Shown here: one piece after another, positions 24,611 through 31,814 of the stretch
How positions within the stretch are numbered: the first letter of the stretch is position 1
Layout: each line of letters starts with the position of its first letter
Source of the DNA: Brenneria alni
GTDB lineage: Bacteria; Pseudomonadota; Gammaproteobacteria; Enterobacterales; Enterobacteriaceae
DNA: 64,000 bases
Reading direction: 5' to 3'
NCBI RefSeq assembly: GCF_003666245.1
Contig: NZ_MJLZ01000008.1
Span: forward strand, 35,682 to 99,681
Made by a program: the position numbers and the translations under genes
Notes under the pieces: model-generated
The model's input: the letters and a program-made list of their open reading frames with translations, nothing else
What the model was told of the DNA's origin: nothing
Databases searched by the model: none

Positions 24611-25342
24611 ATGAAAACGACACTCGCAGAAAGACTTAAAAAAGCCAGAACGTCGCAGGGACTTAGCCAAAAAGCCCTTGGCGATATCATTGGCGTATCT
24701 CAGGCTGCCATACAAAAGATTGAAGTGGGTAAAGCCTCACAAACAACGAAAATTTTTGATCTTTCCACTGCCTTAAATATTCGCCCCGAATGGCTGGCAA
24801 GCGGTGAAGGACCGATGCGTGCAGAAGGTTCCACATCACAGCCAGAATCGTCCATTCCACCGGAGTCAGAATGGGGTACTGTGGCAGTTTGGGACAACAC
24901 AACAGCATTATCAAAGGAAGAAGTAGAGGTGCCATTTTTAAAAGACATCGAATTTGCCTGCGGTGATGGAAGAATTCACAGTGAAGATCACAACGGATTC
25001 AAACTGAGGTTTTCCAAATCAACACTGCGGAAAGTTGGGGCCAATACTGACGGCTCTGGCGTTCTGTGCTTCCCCGCCACTGGCGACAGCATGGAACCTA
25101 TCATTCCACATGGAACAACGGTTGCCGTTGATACGAATAACAAACGTATTATTGATGGCAAACTATACGCCATTGCTCAGGAAGGCGGCGGCAACGACAA
25201 GTTGAAGCGGATTAAGCAGATATACCGCAAGCCTGGAGGAAAACTGGTGATACACAGCTTCAACCGGGATGAAGATGAAGAAGCCTATGAATCAGAGGTT
25301 GAGATTATTGGGCGGGTGTTCTGGTATTCGGTGTTGTTGTAA
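24611..25342 (+). CDS. CI-type repressor, self-cleaving (S24/LexA-like)
   Basis: A 243-residue lysogeny repressor. Residues 4-66 are a helix-turn-helix domain (LAERLKKARTSQGLSQKALGDIIGVSQAAIQKIEVGKASQ). Residues about 105-243 are a peptidase S24 domain with a Cys117-Gly118 cleavage site, Ser160 (TGDSMEP) and Lys199 (DKLKRIKQ, aligned with the LexA Lys). RecA-stimulated self-cleavage after DNA damage would induce the prophage. The second gene pair (HipA-like/DUF3037) follows on the same strand, so lysogens may express both. The ribosome site before ATG 24611 is weak (GAGAG). Confidence 0.93.
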   Translation: MKTTLAERLKKARTSQGLSQKALGDIIGVSQAAIQKIEVGKASQTTKIFDLSTALNIRPEWLASGEGPMRAEGSTSQPESSIPPESEWGTVAVWDNTTALSKEEVEVPFLKDIEFACGDGRIHSEDHNGFKLRFSKSTLRKVGANTDGSGVLCFPATGDSMEPIIPHGTTVAVDTNNKRIIDGKLYAIAQEGGGNDKLKRIKQIYRKPGGKLVIHSFNRDEDEEAYESEVEIIGRVFWYSVLL

Positions 25343-25448
25343 ATAGTAGAAAAAGATGAAGTATGATAACACCTAAAAGAAGTACATTAGAGGTAGGTAT
25401 AAGTCAGTAAATTAATAATCTTTTATGCTCGCAGCGATGGGGCGCTAA

Positions 25449-26177
25449 ATGCCTGAAAATGATATTTTTGTTGATGAGATAATTAGGCGTATCGAAGATT
25501 GCGCTACGCGGCCGTTCCTGTGTCGTTGTGATGATGGAAACCTCTATGTGGTCAAGGGATGGCCGGGCGTTCCAAACAATCAACTGATTGCTGAATGGGT
25601 TGCCGCTAACCTGGCAAAAAAACTTAATTTGTCCATACCGGATTTTTCTCTTGTCTATGTTAGCGCCGAGTTAACAGAATATGTTCCTGACTGGAAAAGC
25701 GATCTGGGTGAAGGCTACGCTTTTGGTATGCAATACATTGATGGAGTGTCGCCACTGACCTATCAGCAAGCCCATCATAATGTTGATTTGCAATCGCAAA
25801 AAGATATATATCTCTTTGATAGATGGATAGTTAATGCTGATAGAACCCTTACTCAGATGGGCGGCAATGTCAATATCATATTTGATTACTTAAAAAACAG
25901 ACATTACCTTATTGACCATAACCTGGCCTTCGATCATCATCCAGGTGACGTCTTTGACTACCACGTCTACGGCCCTAAAAACAGAGAGTGGCACTATGAC
26001 ATAGTGGACAAACTGGAAGGTCTAGATAAGATTAGTGATTTTCAAGTAACTTTGGATGCAGCTATCAACACAATTCCTGAATATTGGATTACTGATGACA
26101 CCAACGAATTTGTGGAATTGATGCGTAATCTCTTGTCCAGAGGAAGAGATAAGCAATTTTGGAGTGATCTCACATGA
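25449..26177 (+). CDS. HipA-like kinase (HipA_2 group), first gene of a pair
   Basis: A 242-residue protein with a compact HipA-like kinase fold. Lys36 (YVVKG) is the probable ATP-binding lysine, followed by a helix GVPNNQLIAEWVAANLAKKL. A catalytic loop with Asp131-Arg132 and GGN140 (NADRTLTQMGGNVNIIF) and a metal-binding Asp156 (YLIDHNLAFD) are all in place, so the enzyme looks intact. It lacks the N-terminal HipA domain and no HipB-type antitoxin is adjacent. ATGA overlap couples it to the DUF3037 gene. AT-richer composition than the replication genes suggests separate acquisition. It lies just downstream of cI, the place of rexAB in lambda. A defence, exclusion or toxin role is inferred. 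Confidence 0.75.
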   Translation: MPENDIFVDEIIRRIEDCATRPFLCRCDDGNLYVVKGWPGVPNNQLIAEWVAANLAKKLNLSIPDFSLVYVSAELTEYVPDWKSDLGEGYAFGMQYIDGVSPLTYQQAHHNVDLQSQKDIYLFDRWIVNADRTLTQMGGNVNIIFDYLKNRHYLIDHNLAFDHHPGDVFDYHVYGPKNREWHYDIVDKLEGLDKISDFQVTLDAAINTIPEYWITDDTNEFVELMRNLLSRGRDKQFWSDLT

Positions 26178-26989
26178 CACCATGTTTGTATAGCATAGTA
26201 CGCTATGCACCGTTTGCGGAAACTGAAGAGTTTGCCAATATCGGTGTGGTTTTGTGTGCGGTGAAGAAAAAAGAGCTATTTTTTTTGCTAACCCAAAGCA
26301 ACGATTCTCGTATTAATGCCTTTTTTCGTGACGATACCATTTTCCCTTTGGCAAAAGATGCTATCAATCGAGAGTTGAAACTAGCTCAAACGCTAACGCC
26401 TACAATTAAAACGGTTGAGAATGTTTCTTACTTTTTTAATAACCTAACAGCAAAAAAAGAATCTATTTTTCACTTCAGTAGCGTCAGAAGTATTTTAACA
26501 CGTGATCCGCAGCAGGAAGTAAAATTGCTCTATGATCGTTTTATCAATCACTGTGACTACAATAAAGAGCGCCGGGAAGAAATACTTACAAGGGAATTAA
26601 AAAATAGACTGAATTCTTATGATGAGCTAAAAAATATTTTTAAAAAAGAAGTGATTGGTGGTGATCTAACCCGATTTACGATGCCGTTCGTTGCCAAGAA
26701 AGATGAAGATATCCTGTGCGCCATCAAACCACTGGCTTTTGTTCAAAAAGAGCCAGGGAAAATGATGGAGCACTGCGACTCTTGGGTCGCCAGGGTTGTC
26801 AGAGCTGCGAATGAAAATTTGCTGAACTTATCGAACATACTGTTCACGATTGATGGACAAAAAAATCCAACAAATTCCGAGTCTAAAGCAATGGACGAGA
26901 TACGCCGGACGTTTGATAGAAACAACATTATTCATCTTAAACACGATGATGAATCGGCTATCGTGTCTTTTGCAAAAGCTGCGTTGTAA
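26174..26989 (+). CDS. DUF3037 protein, second gene of the kinase pair
   Basis: A 271-residue protein with the DUF3037 opening CLYSIVRYAPFAETEEFANIGVVLCAVKKKELFFLL, then a long helical body. DUF3037 genes are repeatedly found next to HipA_2 kinases, but their biochemical role is unknown; they may be a substrate or regulator of the kinase. There is no membrane span or signal. The start overlaps the kinase stop (ATGA), so both are made together. A strong terminator follows. Like the kinase gene, it is AT-rich, with many Lys, Asn and Phe. Confidence 0.75.
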   Translation: MTPCLYSIVRYAPFAETEEFANIGVVLCAVKKKELFFLLTQSNDSRINAFFRDDTIFPLAKDAINRELKLAQTLTPTIKTVENVSYFFNNLTAKKESIFHFSSVRSILTRDPQQEVKLLYDRFINHCDYNKERREEILTRELKNRLNSYDELKNIFKKEVIGGDLTRFTMPFVAKKDEDILCAIKPLAFVQKEPGKMMEHCDSWVARVVRAANENLLNLSNILFTIDGQKNPTNSESKAMDEIRRTFDRNNIIHLKHDDESAIVSFAKAAL

Positions 26990-27002
26990 GTAACCTCTTT
27001 AC

Positions 27003-27026
27003 ATCCCGCCCCGGCGGGATTTTTTA
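27003..27026. terminator. Terminator between the kinase pair and the convergent gene
   Basis: ATCCCGCC-CC-GGCGGGAT followed by TTTTT on the plus strand, 14 bases after the DUF3037 stop. The convergent membrane-protein gene ends 12 bases further on, and the stem could also stop it. Confidence 0.8.
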
Positions 27027-27038
27027 CCTGATAAATCA

Positions 27039-27410
27039 TCAGCTACTTTTCAAAATCGAAATCAACATCGACACCAAGTAAAGCCCATCCCACATTGAGA
27101 GTACCCCGATAATCAAGCAAAAAAGCGCGAGCATCCTCAGCAAAAGGGCCTTCACTCTACCGAATAGCTCCCGAGCAAGTCGCCAGAAACCAAACCCAAT
27201 GTTTGTAGTGTAGAGCCCATAAAAGAAAGTCAGCCCTGCGGCAACACTTACCCCAAAGACACCACCAAAATTCAACATAAAGGCATAGTTGACTACAGCG
27301 AGAAGAAGCGCTGCCACAAGGTGTCCAAAGGTTGTACTTACCCCGTAATCTCCTCTCGATAATTTTAATAACCAATTGTTATTTTTAATATTTTTCGAAC
27401 GTGAGGTCAT
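27039..27410 (-). CDS. Small multi-span membrane protein in the immunity region
   Basis: A 123-residue protein with a basic N-terminus (MTSRSKNIKNNNWLLKLSRGDYG) and three or four hydrophobic spans (about residues 28-47, 49-68 and 88-120). It lies on the opposite strand to cI and to the early-left operon, so it has its own promoter and is likely expressed in the lysogen. Isolated membrane proteins at this position in lambdoid prophages are often superinfection-exclusion factors. No family is recognised. The upstream 27411-27530 stretch is very AT-rich and could hold its promoter. Confidence 0.55.
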   Translation of the reverse strand: MTSRSKNIKNNNWLLKLSRGDYGVSTTFGHLVAALLLAVVNYAFMLNFGGVFGVSVAAGLTFFYGLYTTNIGFGFWRLARELFGRVKALLLRMLALFCLIIGVLSMWDGLYLVSMLISILKSS

Positions 27411-27529
27411 CGTTTTTCTTCCTTAAACACTAATCCAATCAATCCATGTAGATAAATCTTATACCACCAATCAAAAGAAAAATAAATTACTTATAAAAAC
27501 AACCACATATATAATTAAAACCAACAAAA

Positions 27530-27570
27530 ACAACTTTGGTATTGACATTAAAAACAACTAAAGTTTTAAT
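27530..27570 (+). promoter_or_regulatory. PL promoter with CI/Cro operator (OL)
   Basis: TTGACA (27542-27547), a 17-base spacer and TTTAAT (27565-27570) make a strong promoter. The operator ACAACTAAAGTTTT (27554-27567) lies across the spacer and -10 box and matches the OR half-sites. A second half-site, ACAACT, begins at 27530 and another, ACAACC, near 27499. This drives the N-like gene and the early-left operon. Confidence 0.8.
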
Positions 27571-27590
27571 AAGCTCATCCCAACCGGGAT

Positions 27591-27708
27591 CGCTCTTTAA
27601 CAGTCAGGTTAAGTTTCACACATCAACGGTCCGCATGTACCGGTGAGACGGCTACGGCTAAACCATGCTTATCACCAGTGCGCTCTTGTGAGGGCGTAGC
27701 GGTGATAA
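27591..27708 (+). promoter_or_regulatory. Early-left leader: boxA and an extended hairpin before the N-like gene
   Basis: CGCTCTTTAACA (27591-27602) is a full boxA, the NusB/S10 site used in N antitermination. Further on, TTATCACC (27669-27676) pairs with GGTGATAA (27701-27708). Inside, CGCTC-TTGTGA-GGGCG adds a second stem and repeats the CGCTCTT of boxA. Lambda has an RNase III hairpin between nutL and N that controls N translation, and this structure is similarly placed. No convincing boxB was found at lambda spacing. Confidence 0.6.
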
Positions 27709-27725
27709 CTGTAGAGGACTGACCA

Positions 27726-27995
27726 ATGACCAAACCACGTAAAAAACGCTCTGCAATTGCAAAGCAACGCATGGAACACATTCAGCGCATCGCCCAACGC
27801 AAAAGCGACCGCATAGCAAAAGCTGTTCTGGTTACTGTTCGCTGTAAACCAATGCCTGATCTCCCTGCTCCCCGCAAAAAATCGCGTTCTGGCAAGCCCA
27901 ATGACGGCAGTGATCCTGATCGCTACGTTGGATACTCAGCAGCCGGACGGCAGAAAATGCGCGGAAGCAGTACCATTCCCCGCGGCGTTTACTGA
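27726..27995 (+). CDS. N-like early antiterminator
   Basis: An 89-residue, very basic protein, the first gene after PL. The N-terminus (TKPRKKRSAIAKQRMEHIQRIAQRKSDRI) is an arginine-rich helix of the kind that grips boxB RNA. The C-terminus GRQKMRGSSTIP (residues 74-85) matches the end of lambda N (GRQKIKGKSIP). A boxA lies upstream and two intrinsic terminators directly downstream, which the protein would let polymerase pass. The start carries the GGACTGACCA initiation sequence. Small size and basic charge agree with N. Confidence 0.75.
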   Translation: MTKPRKKRSAIAKQRMEHIQRIAQRKSDRIAKAVLVTVRCKPMPDLPAPRKKSRSGKPNDGSDPDRYVGYSAAGRQKMRGSSTIPRGVY

Positions 27996-28007
27996 ACAAA
28001 ATAAAAT

Positions 28008-28098
28008 CAAGCTCACTACGGTGGGCTTTTTTTTCGCCCAAAGCGAATTTTACGCCTCACCAGGCAAAACGCAGGTCACCTTCGGGTGGCCTTTTTTA
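28008..28098 (+). terminator. Tandem terminators after the N-like gene (tL-like)
   Basis: First: AGCTCAC-TACG-GTGGGCT then seven T (28010-28034). Second: GGTCACC-TTCG-GGTGGCC then six T (28074-28097). Each stem has one G-U pair. Two strong terminators in front of the next gene imply that the rest of the early-left operon needs antitermination. Confidence 0.8.
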
Positions 28099-28121
28099 TT
28101 GCTCTTAAAAAGGTAAAAACC

Positions 28122-28385
28122 ATGTCCAACATTGCACTAACCCCCGTTAAATCATCACAGATCCACAGCATCGGCCACGACCCGGCAACCAACACGCTGG
28201 CCATTCGTTTCAACGGTCGCAATAACGCGCCGGGAAGCCTTTATCACTACAGCAATGTGAGCAGCGAAGACTTTGCAGCGTTCTCCGGCGCCGAGTCCGT
28301 TGGCTCCCATTTCTATCGCAACATCAAGCCCAATACGGACAAATTCCCGTACCAGCGCATCAATGAGGAGAAGTCAGAAGCGTAA
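28122..28385 (+). CDS. KTSC-domain protein
   Basis: An 87-residue protein. Residues 5-65 are a KTSC domain: LTPVKSSQIHSIGHDPATNTLAIRFNGRNNAPGSLYHYSNVSSEDFAAFSGAESVGSHFYRNIKP. KTSC proteins are short, found in phages and in fusions to nucleic-acid enzymes; the function is unknown. ATG 28122 is chosen over the upstream frame, which reads through the terminator. After the stop is a hairpin, ATGCGCC/GGGCGCAT (about 28402-28424). Confidence 0.75.
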   Translation: MSNIALTPVKSSQIHSIGHDPATNTLAIRFNGRNNAPGSLYHYSNVSSEDFAAFSGAESVGSHFYRNIKPNTDKFPYQRINEEKSEA

Positions 28386-28451
28386 CCAGTAGGTTTTCAC
28401 CATGCGCCTGTGTCGGGCGCATGAGTAAGCCCATTGGCACAGTGAGGTCAT

Positions 28452-28808
28452 ATGTACGAGTACAACTATCAGCGGATGCAGGAGGAACGCAGGGAACAGT
28501 ACGAACGCAGACTGCCACACGATCCGGTTGAGCAGGCGGTGCTGGCTGAGCGTATCGAATACCTACGGCGCAATGCGCATCTGTTTAATCGGATGAAACA
28601 GATCATCGCGGCTGAATGCGTGGTGGCCGGCAACGATGAAAGGCCAGTTCACAGGCTGGTTGAATCCCCAGAAATGGAAGAGCTTTTGGACGAATTTCAG
28701 AAAAAGATATTTGCCATGACGGTTAAGGCCGAACGCATCAACGAATTAGAGAGAAAAGCCCCAGCTTTCGCCGGGGCTATCCCGGTCAGCGGCGACCAAA
28801 CCGCATGA
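28452..28808 (+). CDS. Early protein of unknown function, helical
   Basis: A 118-residue charged helical protein (MYEYNYQRMQEERREQYERRLPHDPVEQAVLAERIEYLRRNAHLFNRMKQII...). The start has a GTGAGG site. No domain recognised; it may be a small regulator or inhibitor of the host, as many genes of early-left operons are. The stop is followed closely by the micro-ORF leader of the next gene. Confidence 0.5.
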   Translation: MYEYNYQRMQEERREQYERRLPHDPVEQAVLAERIEYLRRNAHLFNRMKQIIAAECVVAGNDERPVHRLVESPEMEELLDEFQKKIFAMTVKAERINELERKAPAFAGAIPVSGDQTA

Positions 28809-28824
28809 CCATAAGGACTGACCA

Positions 28825-28869
28825 ATGACCATAAAGATCATCAGCAGTTGATCGGGGACCAACCCGATC
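28825..28869 (+). promoter_or_regulatory. Micro-ORF and hairpin ahead of the small membrane protein
   Basis: A full GGACTGACCAATG initiation sequence opens an eight-codon ORF (MTIKIISS, 28825-28851). Its stop codon overlaps a perfect hairpin, GATCGGG-GACCAA-CCCGATC (28850-28869). The ribosome site of the 45-residue gene follows 4 bases after the hairpin. This could be a leader peptide coupling or attenuating translation, or the remains of a deleted gene. Confidence 0.35.
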
Positions 28870-28884
28870 GCTAAGGAGTATACC

Positions 28885-29022
28885 GTGTCCGTAAAACATA
28901 TCCAGTACCAACACCGCGTTGGCAGCCACAACATCCACCACTATCCGGAGCAAAAGCACGGCCTGACGTTCGTCATTGTCGTTACGGTTGCCGCGTTTGC
29001 CGCCTTGGCATTATTTCTTTGA
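28885..29022 (+). CDS. 45-residue single-span membrane protein
   Basis: GTG start behind AAGGAG. The product MSVKHIQYQHRVGSHNIHHYPEQKHGLTFVIVVTVAAFAALALFL has a His-rich polar N-terminus and a C-terminal hydrophobic helix (residues 27-45), ending directly after it. Such tail-anchored micro-proteins in early-left operons (for example lambda Kil-region or Ren-region genes) often act on the host envelope or division; no family was recognised. It ends 13 bases before the next ATG. Confidence 0.55.
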   Translation: MSVKHIQYQHRVGSHNIHHYPEQKHGLTFVIVVTVAAFAALALFL

Positions 29023-29035
29023 TAAGGACTGACCA

Positions 29036-30121
29036 ATGACTTTTCATGATTCTCAAGCCCTGGCAGTACGCCAGGATTTCGGAGGCGTCAGCAACACCCT
29101 GACGGCTCTGGAAACTTCCGCCACCGCGGTAGCTGCGCAAGCCAAAGCGATGGTTGAGGCCCGCTATATCATGGCACTGCGCCGCCCCCGCCAATGGGAT
29201 CAGGTGCGCCAAGACCTGCTGAAGGAATGCCGGCGCCCCAGCTTCGCCAATAACAAAAGCGCCTACTACCGAAAACCCATCGGTAACGGCGTGGAGGGGC
29301 TGGGCATCCGCTTCGTCGAGGTGGCGCTACGCTGTATGACGAACGTGCTGGTGGAAACCAGCATGATTTTCGAGGACGAGAACAAGGAAATCCATCGCGT
29401 CTCCGTGACCGATTTGGAATCCAACCTCACCTATCCGCTGGACGTGCGCGTAACCAAGACCGTCGAACGCTCGAAACCCAACGACGACGGCAGTTACATC
29501 AGCGTACGCAAGAACAGCTACAACAAGAACGTCTATACGGTCCCAGCCACAGACGATGACTTATTGAACAAACGCGCCGCGCAAATTTCAAAGGCCATCC
29601 GCACGCTAGGCCTGCGCATCATTCCAGGCGATCTTCAAGACGAAGCAGAGTCCATCATCAAGGCCATCCGATTAGATGAGGCTGCACGCGACCCCGACAC
29701 CGAGCGCAAGCGCATCGCCGACGCCTTCGGCGAAATCGGCGTTAAGGCTGCTGATCTGGCCGAATATCTGGGCCACAGCCTTGACACTTGCTCTCCCGCC
29801 GAATTGGTCAACCTGCGAGGTATTTATGGTGCCATCCGAGACGGCGAATCGTCGTGGAAATCCGTCATGGAGAACAAGGCTGAACAGCAGACCACCGGAA
29901 GGAACGCCAATGCGAGCAGTGCCGGCAGTGGCTCGAAAGGCGACTCTCTGCCGGCATGCAGCGATGAAGCCTTTGGGAAGAAGAAAGCCGGGTGGCGCAA
30001 GGTTATTGAGGGCGGTAAGTCGGTGAACGACCTGATCGCAATGATTCAGACCAAGGAACTGCTCACCGACGACCAGAAAATGGAAATCGCATCGTGGGCC
30101 AATAGCGGGAGCAACCAATAA
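29036..30121 (+). CDS. Probable single-strand annealing protein
   Basis: A 361-residue protein immediately upstream of, and overlapping, a YqaJ exonuclease. The N-terminal two-thirds is an alpha/beta domain (about 30-215, with RRPRQWDQVRQDLLKECRRPSFANNKSAYYRKPIG, GLGIRFVEVALRCM, YTVPATDDDLLNKRAAQISKAIRTLGLRIIPGD). The C-terminal part carries a short helical domain after a Ser/Gly-rich linker. The arrangement, an annealase followed by an exonuclease, is that of the Red-beta/Red-alpha and RecT/RecE pairs. It is not obviously RecT or Erf by motif, so the function is inferred mainly from context. Confidence 0.6.
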   Translation: MTFHDSQALAVRQDFGGVSNTLTALETSATAVAAQAKAMVEARYIMALRRPRQWDQVRQDLLKECRRPSFANNKSAYYRKPIGNGVEGLGIRFVEVALRCMTNVLVETSMIFEDENKEIHRVSVTDLESNLTYPLDVRVTKTVERSKPNDDGSYISVRKNSYNKNVYTVPATDDDLLNKRAAQISKAIRTLGLRIIPGDLQDEAESIIKAIRLDEAARDPDTERKRIADAFGEIGVKAADLAEYLGHSLDTCSPAELVNLRGIYGAIRDGESSWKSVMENKAEQQTTGRNANASSAGSGSKGDSLPACSDEAFGKKKAGWRKVIEGGKSVNDLIAMIQTKELLTDDQKMEIASWANSGSNQ

Positions 30122-31788
30122 TGAAGATCCATGAACTTATCCAAGGCTGTGACGAATGGGCGGCTTTCCGACTGACCCACCACGGCGCAAGCGAAGCCGC
30201 CGCGATGCTGGGCCTGTCAAAGAAAGCGACACGCTCCGAGTTGCTGCGCATCAAGCACACCAGTACACCGAAGGAGTTCTCCGACTGGGTGCAGACTAAT
30301 ATCCTTGATTATGGACACCAGGTCGAAGCGCTTGCCCGACCGCTGGTCGAAGAAATCATCGGTGAAGACCTCTACCCAGTGACGTGCTCGAATGAAGACG
30401 AAGGTGGACACTTGTCGGCGTCGTGCGATGGACTGACGATGCTCTACGACACCGCATTCGAGCACAAGCAGTGGGCGGCGGAGTTGGCCGCATCCGTGAG
30501 AGACGGAGTGTTGCCAGAAGAACACATGCCACAATGCCAGCAGATCATGATGATTACGGGCGCACGGCGCGTCATCTTCACCGTCTCCGATGGCACACCG
30601 GAGAAACTCGTATGGATGGAGGTGCTACCGGACGCGGAATGGTTTGATCGCATCAGTGCTGGCTGGGCGCAATTTGACCGAGACCTGGCTAACTATGAGC
30701 TGCCAGAAATCAAGCTGGCCGTGGTCGCCGAAGCAGTACAGGATCTGCCAGCGGTATCAGTACAGGTCAACGGGCAAATCGAAGTTCGCGAAAACTTCAA
30801 GATTTTCGAGGTCGCACTGCGCGACTTCCTTGAAAACAAGCTGATCCGCGAACCACAAACCGACCAGGACTTCGCCGACCTTGACCTGCAAATAAAGGCG
30901 ATGAAAAAGGCGGAAGATACCCTGAACGCCGCCGAAGCGATGATGCTGGCGCAAATCCAGAGCGTTGATGAAGCGAAACGCCAGAAAGATATGCTTGCCA
31001 AGCTGGTACGCGATAATCGGCTTATGGCCGAAAAGTTGCTTGCCAGTGAGAAAGAGCGCCGGCGGGCCGAGAAAGTCGTCGCGGCACGTAAGGCATTTGC
31101 CGATCACGTCGCCGAGTTACAGCGCGAAATTAGCGGTGTACGCCTTGATATCGCCGCCCCGGATTTTGCAGGCGCCATCAAGGGACTGAAAACCATGTCG
31201 AGCATTCAGGACAAGATCGACACTGCGCTGGCGAATGGTAAGATCGCTGCTGACCAACTGGCTGCCGACTTGCGCACGAAGTTGGCCTGGATTGATGCCA
31301 ATGCCGCCGAATACCGTGCTCTACTGGCCGACCTGCAACAACTGGCCGCTAAACCGTTCGATGATTTCAAACTAGCTGTAACAGCGCGCATCGATGCACA
31401 CAAGAAAGCGGAACAAGCCCGCCTGGAAGCCGAACGCGAGCGTATCCGCCGGGAAGAAGCTACTCGACTGGAGGCGGAACAGCAACAGCGGCAGGAACAG
31501 CCGTCCACTCGCGAAACCGAAAGCGTGGCAACCACCGCGCCGCAGTTGCTCGCAGCGGCAGTAAGAAATATCTCGCAGCCAGCGCCGGATGCTGCGCCTA
31601 CGCTACGCCTGGGGCAAATCAACGCTCATCTGGCGCCTATCACCCTGACAGCCGACGGCTTGGCGCGCCTGGGCATTACGCATGCCACCACGGATAAATC
31701 CGCGAAACTCTACCACGAAAGCGATTTTTCACTCATCTGCGACGCTTTGCTGCGACATATTCAGACTGTTCAGGCTACGAACAACTAA
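30121..31788 (+). CDS. YqaJ-type exonuclease with a long coiled-coil extension
   Basis: A 555-residue protein. Residues 1-215 are a YqaJ/lambda-exonuclease-type domain: GASEAAAMLGLSKKATRSELL, then ILDYGHQVEALARPLVEEI (Glu69), ending with Asp103 (SCDGL) and Glu114-x-Lys116 (EHKQW), the PD-(D/E)XK metal site. It would resect double-stranded ends for annealing by the preceding protein. Residues about 260-480 are a long charged coiled coil (KKAEDTLNAAEAMMLAQIQSVDEAKRQKD..., AEQARLEAERERIRREEATRLEAEQ), and the last 60 residues form a small separate domain. The start is coupled to the annealase stop (TAATG). Confidence 0.8.
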   Translation: MKIHELIQGCDEWAAFRLTHHGASEAAAMLGLSKKATRSELLRIKHTSTPKEFSDWVQTNILDYGHQVEALARPLVEEIIGEDLYPVTCSNEDEGGHLSASCDGLTMLYDTAFEHKQWAAELAASVRDGVLPEEHMPQCQQIMMITGARRVIFTVSDGTPEKLVWMEVLPDAEWFDRISAGWAQFDRDLANYELPEIKLAVVAEAVQDLPAVSVQVNGQIEVRENFKIFEVALRDFLENKLIREPQTDQDFADLDLQIKAMKKAEDTLNAAEAMMLAQIQSVDEAKRQKDMLAKLVRDNRLMAEKLLASEKERRRAEKVVAARKAFADHVAELQREISGVRLDIAAPDFAGAIKGLKTMSSIQDKIDTALANGKIAADQLAADLRTKLAWIDANAAEYRALLADLQQLAAKPFDDFKLAVTARIDAHKKAEQARLEAERERIRREEATRLEAEQQQRQEQPSTRETESVATTAPQLLAAAVRNISQPAPDAAPTLRLGQINAHLAPITLTADGLARLGITHATTDKSAKLYHESDFSLICDALLRHIQTVQATNN

Positions 31789-31814
31789 GCCCCTCACCAT
31801 TCAGGAAACACCTT

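Noticed and set aside
24687..24948. Minus-strand ORFs opposite cI
   Set aside because: They are antisense to a clear S24 repressor, have no ribosome site and no recognisable protein features.
27603..27668. boxB hairpin directly after boxA
   Set aside because: No stem with a five-base loop was found within the usual distance; only weak CGGT/ACCG pairing near 27630.
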